From contig NZ_JAUTBA010000001.1 in assembly GCF_030818895.1 (NCBI RefSeq), positions 3,286,001 through 3,350,000 on the forward strand: a DNA stretch of 64,000 nucleotides, written 5' to 3'. Below the pieces are notes generated by a model. It saw nothing but the letters and a program-made list of their open reading frames with translations. It ran no database searches and was not told where the DNA came from. Every line of letters starts with the position of its first letter. The stretch's first letter is position 1. The position numbers were made by a program, and so were the translations under genes. The stretch comes from Sphingobacterium zeae. Lineage in GTDB: Bacteria; Bacteroidota; Bacteroidia; Sphingobacteriales; Sphingobacteriaceae. Positions 9,097 through 18,419 of the stretch are shown here, one piece after another.

Positions 9097-9675
9097 ATGA
9101 ATCAACTCTTTCCCATATTCATTAAACTTAATCAGATCCACACGTTACTTGTCGGGGGAGGAAAAGTTGCGCTGGAGAAATTTGAGGCTTTGGCGTCCAA
9201 TGACAACGCTTTAAATCTGACCATTGTAGCCAAGGAAATCATCCCCGAATTTGCACAATTATTAAAAGAGTATCCGCAGATTGATCTATACGTCCGCCCA
9301 TTTGCATCAGAGGATATGATAAACAAGCAGCTCGTCATTGCAGCAACCAATAACATGGAGCTCAACGAGCAGCTGCGTAATTTAACCAGGCAAAATAACA
9401 TCCTGTTTAATGCAGCAGACAAACCTGAATTGTGTGATTTCTACCTCGGATCTATTGTTAAAAAAGGAAATCTGAAAATCGCCATTTCCACAAACGGAAA
9501 GTCACCAACGATAGCTAAGCGCTTGAAAGAGTTGCTAAATGACCTGTTACCGGAGGAAATAGACGAAACATTATCACTCATGAGCACTTATCGGGATCAG
9601 CTCAAAGGGGATTTCGAATTTAAAGTAAAGAAGTTGAACGAGCATACAAAAGATATATTAGGTCATGAACGTTAA
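9097..9675 (+). CDS. precorrin-2 dehydrogenase (siroheme synthase N-domain)
   Basis: NAD-dependent dehydrogenase that oxidises precorrin-2 to sirohydrochlorin. The N-terminal NAD-binding segment LLVGGGKVALEKFEAL is clear, followed by VIAATNNMELNEQL and the KGNLKIAISTNGKSPTIAKRLKE segment typical of the Met8/CysG-B family. At 192 residues it lacks the methyltransferase half of CysG, which cobA supplies. Iron insertion may be done by this protein as in Met8 or by an unseen chelatase. Its end overlaps cysH by 11 bases. Confidence 0.88.
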   Translation: MNQLFPIFIKLNQIHTLLVGGGKVALEKFEALASNDNALNLTIVAKEIIPEFAQLLKEYPQIDLYVRPFASEDMINKQLVIAATNNMELNEQLRNLTRQNNILFNAADKPELCDFYLGSIVKKGNLKIAISTNGKSPTIAKRLKELLNDLLPEEIDETLSLMSTYRDQLKGDFEFKVKKLNEHTKDILGHER

Positions 9676-10366
9676 GGAACTCAAAGAAATTATTGGAGAT
9701 AAAAAAGGAGTGGAGCTCCTGCAGACCGTGACTTCATTGTTTCCTAAGGAAGTCATTTTCTCAACCTCTTTCGGCATAGAAGATCAGATCATCACGGAGT
9801 GGATCGGTAAAAATAATCTGGATATTCAACTTTTCACATTGGATACTGGACGACTGTTTAAAGAAACCTATTCGTTATGGAGCCGTACGCTAGAGCGTTA
9901 TCCATTGCAGATTAAAGCATACAGTCCTGATAACTCGTTATTGGAAGATTTTATCAGCAAGAAAGGTCCAAATTCGTTTTATGAATCGGTAGAAAACCGC
10001 AAAGAGTGCTGTAGAATCAGAAAAATTGAACCGCTACAACGTGCCATCAGCGGAAAGAAAGTTTGGATAACAGGCATACGTTCGGATCAGTCTGTCAATA
10101 GACATGATATGGACTTTATCGAATATGATGAGGTCAATCAAATTATCAAAATACATCCTTTGTTTGACTGGACTTTTGAAGCGGTAAAAAAGTACTGTAA
10201 GGAGCACTATATTCCATACAATGTATTACATGACAAAGGTTTTCCGAGTATTGGTTGTCAACCCTGTACCCGTGCGATACAAGCGGGAGAAGATTTCCGT
10301 GCCGGGCGATGGTGGTGGGAAGATCAAAGTAAAAAAGAATGTGGTTTGCACGCTGTAAAATCATAA
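9665..10366 (+). CDS. cysH: adenylyl-sulfate (APS) reductase
   Basis: Reduces activated sulfate to sulfite using thioredoxin. The 233-residue protein has the PP-loop-like SFGIEDQIIT segment, the catalytic Cys226 in ECGLH near the C-terminus, and two cysteine pairs, Cys115-Cys116 and Cys198/Cys201 (GCQPC). The pairs are the 4Fe-4S ligands that mark APS-type rather than PAPS-type reductases. Absence of a cysC (APS kinase) gene nearby agrees with direct APS reduction. Confidence 0.92.
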   Translation: MNVKELKEIIGDKKGVELLQTVTSLFPKEVIFSTSFGIEDQIITEWIGKNNLDIQLFTLDTGRLFKETYSLWSRTLERYPLQIKAYSPDNSLLEDFISKKGPNSFYESVENRKECCRIRKIEPLQRAISGKKVWITGIRSDQSVNRHDMDFIEYDEVNQIIKIHPLFDWTFEAVKKYCKEHYIPYNVLHDKGFPSIGCQPCTRAIQAGEDFRAGRWWWEDQSKKECGLHAVKS

Positions 10367-10419
10367 AATAGCGAAATACAGACCCAAATTCATCAAATCA
10401 AATTTTATTATTTCAGAGA

Positions 10420-11310
10420 ATGGACTATTTAGATCATTTAGAAGCGGAAGCAATATATATTTTAAGAGAGGTCGCCGGACAATTTGAAAAACCAGCGCTA
10501 TTATTCTCTGGAGGCAAGGACTCCATTACACTGGTCCACTTGGCAAAAAAAGCATTTAGACCCGGTAAATTTCCATTTCCATTAGTTCACATTGACACTG
10601 GTCACAATTTCCCCGAAACAATCACTTTCAGGGATTCACTGATTGAGGATATAGGAGAAAAACTTATTGTTGGTTATGTTCAAGACAGCATTGATCAGGG
10701 GAAAGTCGTTGAACAAAAAGGAAAAAATGCAAGTCGCAACGCCTTGCAGACAGTTACCTTACTCGATACAATTTCGAAACATGGTTTTGATGCCTGTATC
10801 GGTGGCGCACGCCGGGACGAAGAAAAAGCCCGTGCTAAGGAAAGAATCTTCTCCGTGCGTGATGAATTTGGACAATGGGATCCGAAACGCCAAAGGCCTG
10901 AGCTGTGGAGCATCTTTAATGGCAAAATAAATAAAGGTGAAAATGTACGCGTGTTTCCCATTTCAAATTGGACCGAGCTCGATGTTTGGAATTATATTAA
11001 ACGCGAACAGATTGCATTGCCATCTATCTATTTCAGCCATGAACGGGAAGTCATTACGCGCAATGGGCAATTGATGGCTGCCGCCTCATTCTTAAATATC
11101 GATGCAGAAGATGTCGTAGAACGCAAATCCGTACGTTTCAGAACGGTAGGCGACATGACTTGTACAGCAGCTGTAGATTCAACGGCAACGGAGTTAGATG
11201 ATATTATCGCTGAAATCAAGGCCTCAACGGTAAGTGAGCGTGGCGCTAGAATGGACGACAAAGTATCGGAAGCAGCCATGGAAGAACGCAAAAAACAAGG
11301 ATACTTTTAA
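10420..11310 (+). CDS. cysD: sulfate adenylyltransferase subunit 2
   Basis: Catalytic subunit of ATP sulfurylase, 296 residues. The PP-loop LLFSGGKDSITLVHLA and the motifs HIDTGHNFPETI, GGARRDEEKARAKER and LWSIFNGKINKGENVRVFPISNWTE-type C-terminal segments are present. It works as a heterodimer with CysN, encoded 29 bases downstream. It follows cysH after a short 53-base gap. Confidence 0.95.
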   Translation: MDYLDHLEAEAIYILREVAGQFEKPALLFSGGKDSITLVHLAKKAFRPGKFPFPLVHIDTGHNFPETITFRDSLIEDIGEKLIVGYVQDSIDQGKVVEQKGKNASRNALQTVTLLDTISKHGFDACIGGARRDEEKARAKERIFSVRDEFGQWDPKRQRPELWSIFNGKINKGENVRVFPISNWTELDVWNYIKREQIALPSIYFSHEREVITRNGQLMAAASFLNIDAEDVVERKSVRFRTVGDMTCTAAVDSTATELDDIIAEIKASTVSERGARMDDKVSEAAMEERKKQGYF

Positions 11311-11339
11311 TTCAAATCAAATACCTGATATTGACAACA

Positions 11340-12584
11340 ATGAATATATTGAAATTTATAACGGCCGGTTCTGTAGATGATGGTAAAAGTACCTTGATTG
11401 GCCGATTACTTTACGACACAAACTCCATTTTGGACGACCAATTGGAAGCTATACAACGTGCCAACCGAAAAAATGACGATGGCACGGTAGACTTGGCTAT
11501 ATTGACGGATGGACTTAAAGCTGAACGTGAACAAGGCATAACAATTGACGTAGCCTATAAGTATTTCCAGACTGAACACCGAAAATATATTATAGCCGAT
11601 GCTCCAGGACATATCCAATACACCAGAAACATGGTCACTGGCGCTTCCAATTCGGATCTTATAATCATTTTGGTTGACGCACGTAAAGGCGTAATAGAGC
11701 AAACAAAACGCCATTCGTTTATTGCTAAATTACTGGCGATGAAGCAGGTACTTGTCTGTGTCAACAAGATGGATATGGTCGATTATAGCGCTTCTGTTTT
11801 CGAACAGATCAAAGCCGATTATTTAACATTAGCGACCAATCTCGGACTTAAGGATATTGATTTCATACCAGTTTCAGCCTTAAAAGGAGACAATATTGTC
11901 CATAAGTCCGAAAGAATGAGTTGGTATGCAGGCGAATCTTTATTGGATTACCTGGAAAATGTGGAAATTCACGAACAGGAAGCGGCCAGTTGGAGGTTTC
12001 CCGTCCAATGGGTTGTACGGCCGCAAACCGATGATTTACACGACTATAGAGGTTATGCAGGCCGCGTACTAGGAGAGGGCCTGACGGTTGGTGACAAGGT
12101 TATCGTTTATCCAGCAGAAACTTTTAGCACAGTAAAAGCCATCGAATTAAACGGGCAACAACTTCAACGGGCTGAAAGTGGACAATCGGTCATTATCCAT
12201 CTCAGCGATGATGTCGACATTAGCCGTGGTGACACAATTGCCAGCGTGGAAAACCCACCAAAATTCGAACGTAATATCCAAGCAAATTTGTGCTGGTTTG
12301 ACAACAAACCTTTGGATACGGATCAAATTTACCTCGTTCAAAGTCACAGCAAATTAACCAAGGTTAAGATCGTAGATGTGTTATACAAATTTGATATCAA
12401 TACACAGGAAAAAATATATCATGACCCGATCAAACTAAATGATATCGGTCGAATAGCCATTAAATCTGCTGAGAATCTGGTATTTGATTTACAACAGGAA
12501 AATGCCGCAAATTCTCAAGCCATTGTTATTGATCCACGCACAAATTTAACAGTCGGCGCATTGATGATCCAAGCTGTAGACTAA
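11340..12584 (+). CDS. cysN: sulfate adenylyltransferase subunit 1 (GTPase)
   Basis: GTPase subunit that drives APS formation by CysD. G1 is GSVDDGKSTLIGRLLYD, G3 DAPGHIQY, and G4 NKMD, as in elongation-factor-like GTPases. The ATG at 11340 (MNILKFITAG) is preferred over a TTG three codons upstream because the homologous core begins there. The protein is 414 residues, the normal size for CysN without a fused APS kinase. It is the last gene of the cluster and is followed by a terminator. Confidence 0.94.
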   Translation: MNILKFITAGSVDDGKSTLIGRLLYDTNSILDDQLEAIQRANRKNDDGTVDLAILTDGLKAEREQGITIDVAYKYFQTEHRKYIIADAPGHIQYTRNMVTGASNSDLIIILVDARKGVIEQTKRHSFIAKLLAMKQVLVCVNKMDMVDYSASVFEQIKADYLTLATNLGLKDIDFIPVSALKGDNIVHKSERMSWYAGESLLDYLENVEIHEQEAASWRFPVQWVVRPQTDDLHDYRGYAGRVLGEGLTVGDKVIVYPAETFSTVKAIELNGQQLQRAESGQSVIIHLSDDVDISRGDTIASVENPPKFERNIQANLCWFDNKPLDTDQIYLVQSHSKLTKVKIVDVLYKFDINTQEKIYHDPIKLNDIGRIAIKSAENLVFDLQQENAANSQAIVIDPRTNLTVGALMIQAVD

Positions 12585-12625
12585 CAAAGACGATTAATCG
12601 TAAATATTCAACCTAAATATTTATT

Positions 12626-12656
12626 AAGGAACTCAGACCATGTTTGGGTTCCTTTT
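12626..12656 (+). terminator. terminator after cysN
   Basis: A 7-bp stem (AAGGAAC with GTTCCTT, arms 12626-12632 and 12648-12654) followed by T residues, 40 bases after the cysN stop codon. Confidence 0.6.
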
Positions 12657-13061
12657 ATTACAACCAACATCCCAGTATTCGGCTTATTATTAAAACCTGC
12701 TGATTTACATAAATACTATGGAATCGATACAGAAGGAGCATATCCAAAACTTCTATTTAACATAATATAAATTATAAACAAAACTATGCTAAAAAAGGGT
12801 ATAGGTTTTACACTAAAGCAGAATCATTTTACACCAAAACAGAATCATGTCCGCTTGTTACCAATAAAAATCGAACAAAATACGGCTAATACATTAATGC
12901 ACATACATTTCAGCAATAAATAATCGGTTTTAAATGATAAATATAAAGTATGAAATTTCATTAAAATAGATTATTATTTGTAAATAATTAACAAATATTG
13001 GTTGTTCGTTAAAAAATACATAAATTAGTGCCAGCCAAAGGGAAATTTTACTAATTAAAAC
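12657..13061. other. AT-rich gap before gdhA
   Basis: About 400 bases without a gene. Apart from the tandem repeat at 12806-12848 only AT-rich DNA is seen. The gdhA promoter should lie in the last 100 bases, where no clear TAnnTTTG box was found. Confidence 0.6.
12806..12848 (+). repeat. two-copy 21-bp tandem repeat upstream of gdhA
   Basis: Two copies of a 22-base unit beginning TTTTACAC, at 12806-12827 and 12827-12848, with two differences. They lie about 215 bases before the gdhA start and could be paired binding sites for a regulator; this is inference. Confidence 0.6.
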
Positions 13062-14393
13062 ATGTCAAAAAATTATAACGACTTTATCTCCATCGTTGAG
13101 AAACGAAATCCAAATGAACCAGAATTCTTACAAGCTGTAAAAGAAGTTACCGAGGACCTTTTTCCTTACATTACAGAAAACCATCCCGAGTTTTTCGAAC
13201 AAAAGATTCTCGAAAGACTTACTGAACCAGAGCGTATTATATCTTTCCGGGTAACTTGGTTGGACGATAACCATGAAGTACAGGTAAATCGCGGATACCG
13301 TGTTCAAATGAACAGTGCTATTGGTCCTTATAAGGGCGGTCTTCGCTTCGCTCCTTCCGTGAACCAAAGCATCCTTAAATTTCTTGCTTTTGAACAGGTA
13401 TTTAAAAATAGTTTGACCGGGTTGCCAATTGGCGGCGGCAAAGGCGGCTCCGATTTTGATCCCAAAGGAAAATCGGATAATGAGATCATGCGTTTTTGTC
13501 AGAGTTTCATGACCGAGCTTTATCGTCATATTGGCGCTGACACAGATGTTCCTGCCGGAGATATTGGTGTTGGAGGACGTGAAATAGGCTATTTATTCGG
13601 TCAATTTAAGCGCTTGCAAAATAACTTTACTGGAGTTCTTACCGGTAAAGGTGAGTTGTGGGGCGGTTCTTATATACGTCCAGAAGCCACAGGTTATGGC
13701 TTATTGTATTTTGTTGACTGTATTTTCAAACATCAGGGAAAATCATTGAAAGGTAAAGTAGCGACTGTTTCTGGTGCAGGCAACGTAGCATTCTACGCGG
13801 TTGAAAAAGCATTACAGCTCGGTGCTAAAGTGATCACAGTATCAAACAGTTTAGGAACATTGTATGATCCGGATGGTTTTGATGCCGAAAAAATGGCCTT
13901 TGGAGCGACATTAGGAAGAAGTTTGGATCAATATCCATCCAAATACCCGAATGCTCAGTTCTTCCCAGGCCAAAAGCCTTGGCAATTTAAATGCGATATT
14001 GCATTACCTTGTGCAACGCAAAATGAATTGGACGAATCCGATGCTAAAATGCTAGTGGCAAATGGTTGTACCTGTGTAGCCGAAGGTGCTAATATGCCTT
14101 CCACAGCGGAAGCTATTAAAGTATTTCTAGATGCAAAGATCAGTTTCGCCCCAGGTAAGGCAGCGAATGCCGGTGGAGTTGCTGTCAGCGGCTTGGAAAT
14201 GTCTCAAAACTCCATCCGTACACAATGGTGTACCGAAGAGGTCGACAATCGCTTAAAAACCATTATGGAGAGTATCCACGAAACCTGTTTAAAATATGGT
14301 AAGGAAAGTGAATTTGTAAATTACTTAAAAGGTGCCAATATTGGTGGCTTTATCAAGGTTGCAAATGCCATGAAAGCCCAAGGTATCGTCTAG
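13062..14393 (+). CDS. gdhA: NADP-type glutamate dehydrogenase
   Basis: Makes glutamate from 2-oxoglutarate and ammonium. The 443-residue length is that of the hexameric NADP-dependent type. Visible motifs are PYKGGLRFAPSVNQSILKF, the active-site LPIGGGKGGSDFDPKGKSD with its catalytic lysine, DTDVPAGDIGVGGREIGY, and the nucleotide-binding SGAGNVAFYAVEKA. It stands alone with a long upstream region and its own terminator, which fits a separately regulated nitrogen assimilation gene. Confidence 0.96.
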   Translation: MSKNYNDFISIVEKRNPNEPEFLQAVKEVTEDLFPYITENHPEFFEQKILERLTEPERIISFRVTWLDDNHEVQVNRGYRVQMNSAIGPYKGGLRFAPSVNQSILKFLAFEQVFKNSLTGLPIGGGKGGSDFDPKGKSDNEIMRFCQSFMTELYRHIGADTDVPAGDIGVGGREIGYLFGQFKRLQNNFTGVLTGKGELWGGSYIRPEATGYGLLYFVDCIFKHQGKSLKGKVATVSGAGNVAFYAVEKALQLGAKVITVSNSLGTLYDPDGFDAEKMAFGATLGRSLDQYPSKYPNAQFFPGQKPWQFKCDIALPCATQNELDESDAKMLVANGCTCVAEGANMPSTAEAIKVFLDAKISFAPGKAANAGGVAVSGLEMSQNSIRTQWCTEEVDNRLKTIMESIHETCLKYGKESEFVNYLKGANIGGFIKVANAMKAQGIV

Positions 14394-14426
14394 AAAGCCT
14401 TTTTCTAATCATATCATAATCCCGAG

Positions 14427-14458
14427 CGCTCAAATGCATTGCATTTGGGCGTTTTTTT
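14427..14458 (+). terminator. terminator after gdhA
   Basis: An 11-base stem with one internal mismatch (arms 14427-14437 and 14441-14451) followed by seven T residues. Confidence 0.85.
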
Positions 14459-14494
14459 ATACTTTTATACCAAATTTAAAAACAAGACATTTAC

Positions 14495-14740
14495 ATGAGA
14501 CTAATAGCTGAACTCCCCCATCCTGATTGCAAGATTTCAATTTTTGGCATGAACCAGAAATTCATTATTAAGTTTGAGCAGGGTAATTTAGAGCAATCCT
14601 ATAAAATTGCAGAAATGGATATCATCGGTGGTGTAAATGGTGTTTTTGATTTGCTTGATGAAGAATTTTTAAAAACTGTGATTGACCAATTCGCATTGAT
14701 GCGCCAATCCTTTAATAATGCTTATAGTCGATACGAATAA
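14495..14740 (+). CDS. small conserved protein of unknown function
   Basis: An 81-residue soluble protein beginning MRLIAELPHPDCKISIFGMN. It has alternating strand-like segments and an acidic helical end (DLLDEEFLKTVIDQFALM). No known domain is recognised, but the codon use looks like the neighbours and it is the only reading frame here. It ends shortly before the membrane protein gene, so the two may be one unit. Confidence 0.6.
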   Translation: MRLIAELPHPDCKISIFGMNQKFIIKFEQGNLEQSYKIAEMDIIGGVNGVFDLLDEEFLKTVIDQFALMRQSFNNAYSRYE

Positions 14741-14750
14741 CAACAAGCTT

Positions 14751-15086
14751 ATGTTGAATTACCTATATTTTGCAGCATTTTGGGCATGCCAGATTATCTC
14801 CTCTATCCTATTTAAGCTCGGGGGAATACATCCAAAATATAAATGGACAGCTTTGATTGTCGGAAATATTATTCTGCTGTCTGCAAGCTGGTTCCTTGTA
14901 CAGTTATTTAAAAATGTATCTCAGCCAATTGTCATCGCCTTGTGCTCTGGTGGCACTTTCTTGACCGTGCAATTAGCCATGGCACTGTATTTTAAAAGTC
15001 CGCTGACCTGGATGCAGGTACTGGGTATGTTTGTCATTATCTCCGGTATGGTGCTGATAACCTTTGGCGGTAAAGAAACGATGTAG
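14751..15086 (+). CDS. small four-helix membrane protein, EamA/SMR-like
   Basis: A 111-residue protein with four hydrophobic segments and short loops, as in small multidrug resistance or half-size EamA transporters. The start at 14751 (MLNYLYFAAFWACQIISSILFK in part) places the first helix directly at the N-terminus; an upstream Met would overlap the previous gene. The last helix, VLGMFVIISGMVLITFG, is typical of this superfamily. The Glu of EmrE-type transporters is not visible in helix 1, so drug efflux is not implied. Confidence 0.65.
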   Translation: MLNYLYFAAFWACQIISSILFKLGGIHPKYKWTALIVGNIILLSASWFLVQLFKNVSQPIVIALCSGGTFLTVQLAMALYFKSPLTWMQVLGMFVIISGMVLITFGGKETM

Positions 15087-15161
15087 CCTCAATTTACAGG
15101 ACGAAAGCTTCCGTTCGACGCCCAGTTAAACGACCCTATAAATTTTAAAAATTTAAACGAA

Positions 15162-15199
15162 AATTGGAGCTCACAATTGCAACCTTTTGAGCTCCAATT
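15162..15199. terminator. bidirectional terminator between convergent genes
   Basis: A perfect 12-base inverted repeat, AATTGGAGCTCA at 15162-15173 with its complement at 15188-15199, between the membrane protein gene and mutS2. Confidence 0.75.
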
Positions 15200-15207
15200 C
15201 ATTTTGT

Positions 15208-17586
15208 CTACAGATAAGCATAGGTGATACCATCACCACCACGGTCTTGATGTTCGTCCTCAAAACGACTAACATGACTATATTTGCGGAGATAATCACG
15301 GATAAACTTACGCAAAATACCATCTCCTTTGCCATGGATAATTTTTAGCGATGGATAACCTATCATTACCGCCCTGTCCAGCACGCGTTCCAACTCATGA
15401 AGCGCATCCTCCGTTCGCATCCCCCTTAGATCAATTTCAGGCTTAAAGTCCGCCACCGAACCTGCAGATGTTGACCTTGATAAACTTTTGGCAGATTTTT
15501 TTCCTTCCCGTCCCACTAGTTTAATCACATTCTTCCGCTTTTGTACGGTACGCAATTCGCCCATAGCAAGAATAAGATTATTTTTAGCAATTTCTACCAC
15601 CTGTGCCTCAGCACCATTATCTAAAATTTGAACCCAGTCCCCAACAGTTAATTCCGTAGATTCTTGAACGTTTTCTTTGATGGCCTGCTTTGCCGGCTTT
15701 TGTTCTTTAGGCAGTACGGCCTGGAGTGCCTGATCTAAGTTATTGCGCAATTCACGGGTCTTTTCTTTATCTGCTTTGACAGATTTAATTTGAGCAACCG
15801 TATTTTCAATGAGTTTATTTGAATTCTTTATAATCTGTTGCGCTTCTTCTTTAGCCTTCTTCAGAATAACTTTTTTATTTTCTTCTAGATAGGTTTGAAG
15901 TTCCAGGTATTCTGCTTTGAGGGTCTCAAGTTCTTTCTCCCGCTTAATAATCGCTACTTTGGTATCAAACACCTCTTTCTTCTCTCTTTCGAGATCAATC
16001 AAAAGGTTGTCAACTTTCTTTTGCTCCACACCAATTTTGCTTTTCGCAGACGACAATATTTCCTTGCCTAAGCCAATTTTTTGAGCAATTTCAAATGCAT
16101 ACGAACTTCCCGGTTTACCGATCTGCAGAATATACATTGGTTTCATTTCGCGGTTGTCAAATAACATCGAAGCATTCTCTAAACCGGGCGAATTGCTCGC
16201 AAATACCTTCAGATTAGAATAGTGTGTCGTCACTACGCCTCTAATCTGCTTTTTATTGAGCGATTCTAATACCGCTTCAGCGATAGGTCCACCAAACAAA
16301 GGATCGGTACCGGTTCCAAACTCATCGATTAAAACCAAGGTACGCCCATTGGCAAATTCCGTAAAATATTTCATTTTAGAGAGATGCGCACTATAGGTAC
16401 TTAAATCACTTTCTATCGATTGATCATCCCCTATATCTGCAAATATCTGCTTAAAAACGCCCACTTTCGTCGTTGGGTCTGCAGGAATTAATAGCCCAGA
16501 TTGCACCATGATCTGCAATAGGCCTACCGTTTTCATGCAGACGGATTTACCCCCTGCATTTGGTCCCGAAACAACAATTACACGCTGGACATCGTCAATT
16601 TGTATATTCAGCGGCACAACAGTATGATGGTGATTCAATAATAAAAGTGGATGCCTAGCATTCACCAAATTAATCTCCACTTCTTTAGACAATTCGGGCA
16701 TTTCAGCCTCAATATCCAAAGCAAAAAGTGCTTTTGCACGTACAAAATCTACTTTTGTCAGTAGTCCATGATAAGAAAGCAACAACGGAAGGTGCGGACG
16801 AACTTTATTGGTCAATTCCACTAGGATACGAATCACTTCTCGTCGGCGTTCAAATTCTAAATCTCTAATTTTATTGTTGAGCTGAAAGACTTCTTCAGGC
16901 TCTATATAAGCCGTTTGACCTGTAGCAGATTCATCATGGATCAGACCTTTAAGCTTTCTTTTATTCTCCGCTAAGACGGGAATACAAAGCCTTCCATCGC
17001 GGATGGTAAGATTGCCATCGGCGGTCCATCCACTATCCTGCGCACTTTTAAAGATACTGTTAATGCGCTTTAAAGCTTCCTGCTCGGCCTTTTGAATCTG
17101 TTGCGTGATCTCCAGCAGCAATCGCGAAGCATTATTTTTGAGCTTTCCACGCTCGTCGATCACCATTTCGATATCGCGAATAATGCCTTTCTCTATCGGT
17201 AAATGTTCAAAGAGAATCTCAAGATTGGGATAAAGCCCCTCACGTTCGTTAAAATAACGGATGATAGCGTAGACAGTCTTTAATGAAAGTAATACTTTAA
17301 AGAACTCCTCTTCAAGCAAAAAAGCTCCCTCTACCCGAGCTTTTTCGATAATGGACCGAAGTGGAAAAAAATTCTCGACAGGAAATGCACTGTCATTCAC
17401 CAGAAGGTCTTTAAACTCACTGGTCTGTCGTAAAAATCGATCAATCTGATCAAAACGGGTCTGCGGTTGAATTTTATCTACCAAATCCCTACCCGATTCG
17501 CTCAAGCATTTTTGTCTTATTTTATCTTTTATCTCGGAAAATCCGAGCTTATCTATTGCATTTATTGGATATACCATAGAAATCAT
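15208..17586 (-). CDS. mutS2: MutS2 family ATPase/endonuclease
   Basis: A 792-residue MutS2 protein. It has the MutS core with Walker A GPNAGGKSVCMKTVG, Walker B LVLIDEFGTGTDP, a long coiled-coil segment rich in Lys and Glu, and a C-terminal Smr nuclease domain (IDLRGMRTEDALHELE...IIHGKGDGILR). It lacks the mismatch-recognition domain of MutS. MutS2 proteins suppress recombination or act on stalled, collided ribosomes. A Met three codons in (17577) may be the real start. It is intact. Confidence 0.94.
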   Translation of the reverse strand: MISMVYPINAIDKLGFSEIKDKIRQKCLSESGRDLVDKIQPQTRFDQIDRFLRQTSEFKDLLVNDSAFPVENFFPLRSIIEKARVEGAFLLEEEFFKVLLSLKTVYAIIRYFNEREGLYPNLEILFEHLPIEKGIIRDIEMVIDERGKLKNNASRLLLEITQQIQKAEQEALKRINSIFKSAQDSGWTADGNLTIRDGRLCIPVLAENKRKLKGLIHDESATGQTAYIEPEEVFQLNNKIRDLEFERRREVIRILVELTNKVRPHLPLLLSYHGLLTKVDFVRAKALFALDIEAEMPELSKEVEINLVNARHPLLLLNHHHTVVPLNIQIDDVQRVIVVSGPNAGGKSVCMKTVGLLQIMVQSGLLIPADPTTKVGVFKQIFADIGDDQSIESDLSTYSAHLSKMKYFTEFANGRTLVLIDEFGTGTDPLFGGPIAEAVLESLNKKQIRGVVTTHYSNLKVFASNSPGLENASMLFDNREMKPMYILQIGKPGSSYAFEIAQKIGLGKEILSSAKSKIGVEQKKVDNLLIDLEREKKEVFDTKVAIIKREKELETLKAEYLELQTYLEENKKVILKKAKEEAQQIIKNSNKLIENTVAQIKSVKADKEKTRELRNNLDQALQAVLPKEQKPAKQAIKENVQESTELTVGDWVQILDNGAEAQVVEIAKNNLILAMGELRTVQKRKNVIKLVGREGKKSAKSLSRSTSAGSVADFKPEIDLRGMRTEDALHELERVLDRAVMIGYPSLKIIHGKGDGILRKFIRDYLRKYSHVSRFEDEHQDRGGDGITYAYL

Positions 17587-17599
17587 ATTCGTTGAATGG

Positions 17600-18346
17600 T
17601 TAAAGTTTTACCGGAGGCTTCATTTGCCTCGGCGGACTGAGCACTGGTCCTCTGTCCAGTTCTGTCGTTGGTAACTGCCGAAGTGGAACCTCCTTCGGTG
17701 TTCGTATAGTATCCTTACCCGAAATACTCCCTGCGCCCGAAGACGCATCAACTGGTAAAGTTGGACTGCCTACAGCTAGTTGATTCATAAGATAACCATC
17801 TACACTGATACCGGTTTTCATTTGGAAATAGCGATTAAAAGACGAAGCGGCTTCTCTAAAACTCAATTTTGCTGTATCTGGAGTATAATGAATAAGTGCG
17901 GCAATTCTTTCCTGATAAGCCTGTTGCGCACGCATAACCCGATTGGTACTATCCTGAATACGTACATTAACAATCGAGTCTCTGCTACGGATAGAATCTT
18001 GTTTTCTCCTATCAATATCTGCATAAAACTTATTTTCTTTCGTTAGATTTTCTTCCACTTTTTTATAAATAGCAGACATGACTTCTGCATCCTTTCCATA
18101 ATAGTCCAGATTTTTTTTAAAAGAAACGGAATCCAAACCATATTTATCGAAGGTAACTTGGTACAAAGGCAATATGACTTTGCGCGCGCTGTCGATAGGC
18201 AAAATATTGAGGTATGAATCTGTCAATTGAATTTCGGTAAGTGCATCCACAAACTCACTTTCGGAGATAATATCTTTGCCCCCTGTACGTACACAGGCAG
18301 CAAATAAAAAAATGACTGCAAGTAGATTCAGTATTAATCGTAGCAT
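17600..18346 (-). CDS. DUF4296 family lipoprotein
   Basis: A DUF4296 protein of about 248 residues, a family found in Bacteroidota with unknown function. The start at 18346 gives the signal peptide MLRLILNLLAVIFLFAAC with the lipobox at AAC; the frame extends further up but without a sensible signal. The DUF4296 core is the helical segment from ISESEFVDALTEIQLTDSYL to about residue 100. The C-terminus is Pro-rich and low in complexity. It lies just upstream of mutS2 with 13 bases between and may be in one transcript with it. Confidence 0.78.
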   Translation of the reverse strand: MLRLILNLLAVIFLFAACVRTGGKDIISESEFVDALTEIQLTDSYLNILPIDSARKVILPLYQVTFDKYGLDSVSFKKNLDYYGKDAEVMSAIYKKVEENLTKENKFYADIDRRKQDSIRSRDSIVNVRIQDSTNRVMRAQQAYQERIAALIHYTPDTAKLSFREAASSFNRYFQMKTGISVDGYLMNQLAVGSPTLPVDASSGAGSISGKDTIRTPKEVPLRQLPTTELDRGPVLSPPRQMKPPVKL

Positions 18347-18419
18347 TTCGTAGTTTTGTACAAATTTACAAAAAGCACCGACATTTGGCACTTTTTACAT
18401 CATCAAAACTATATCGGAA

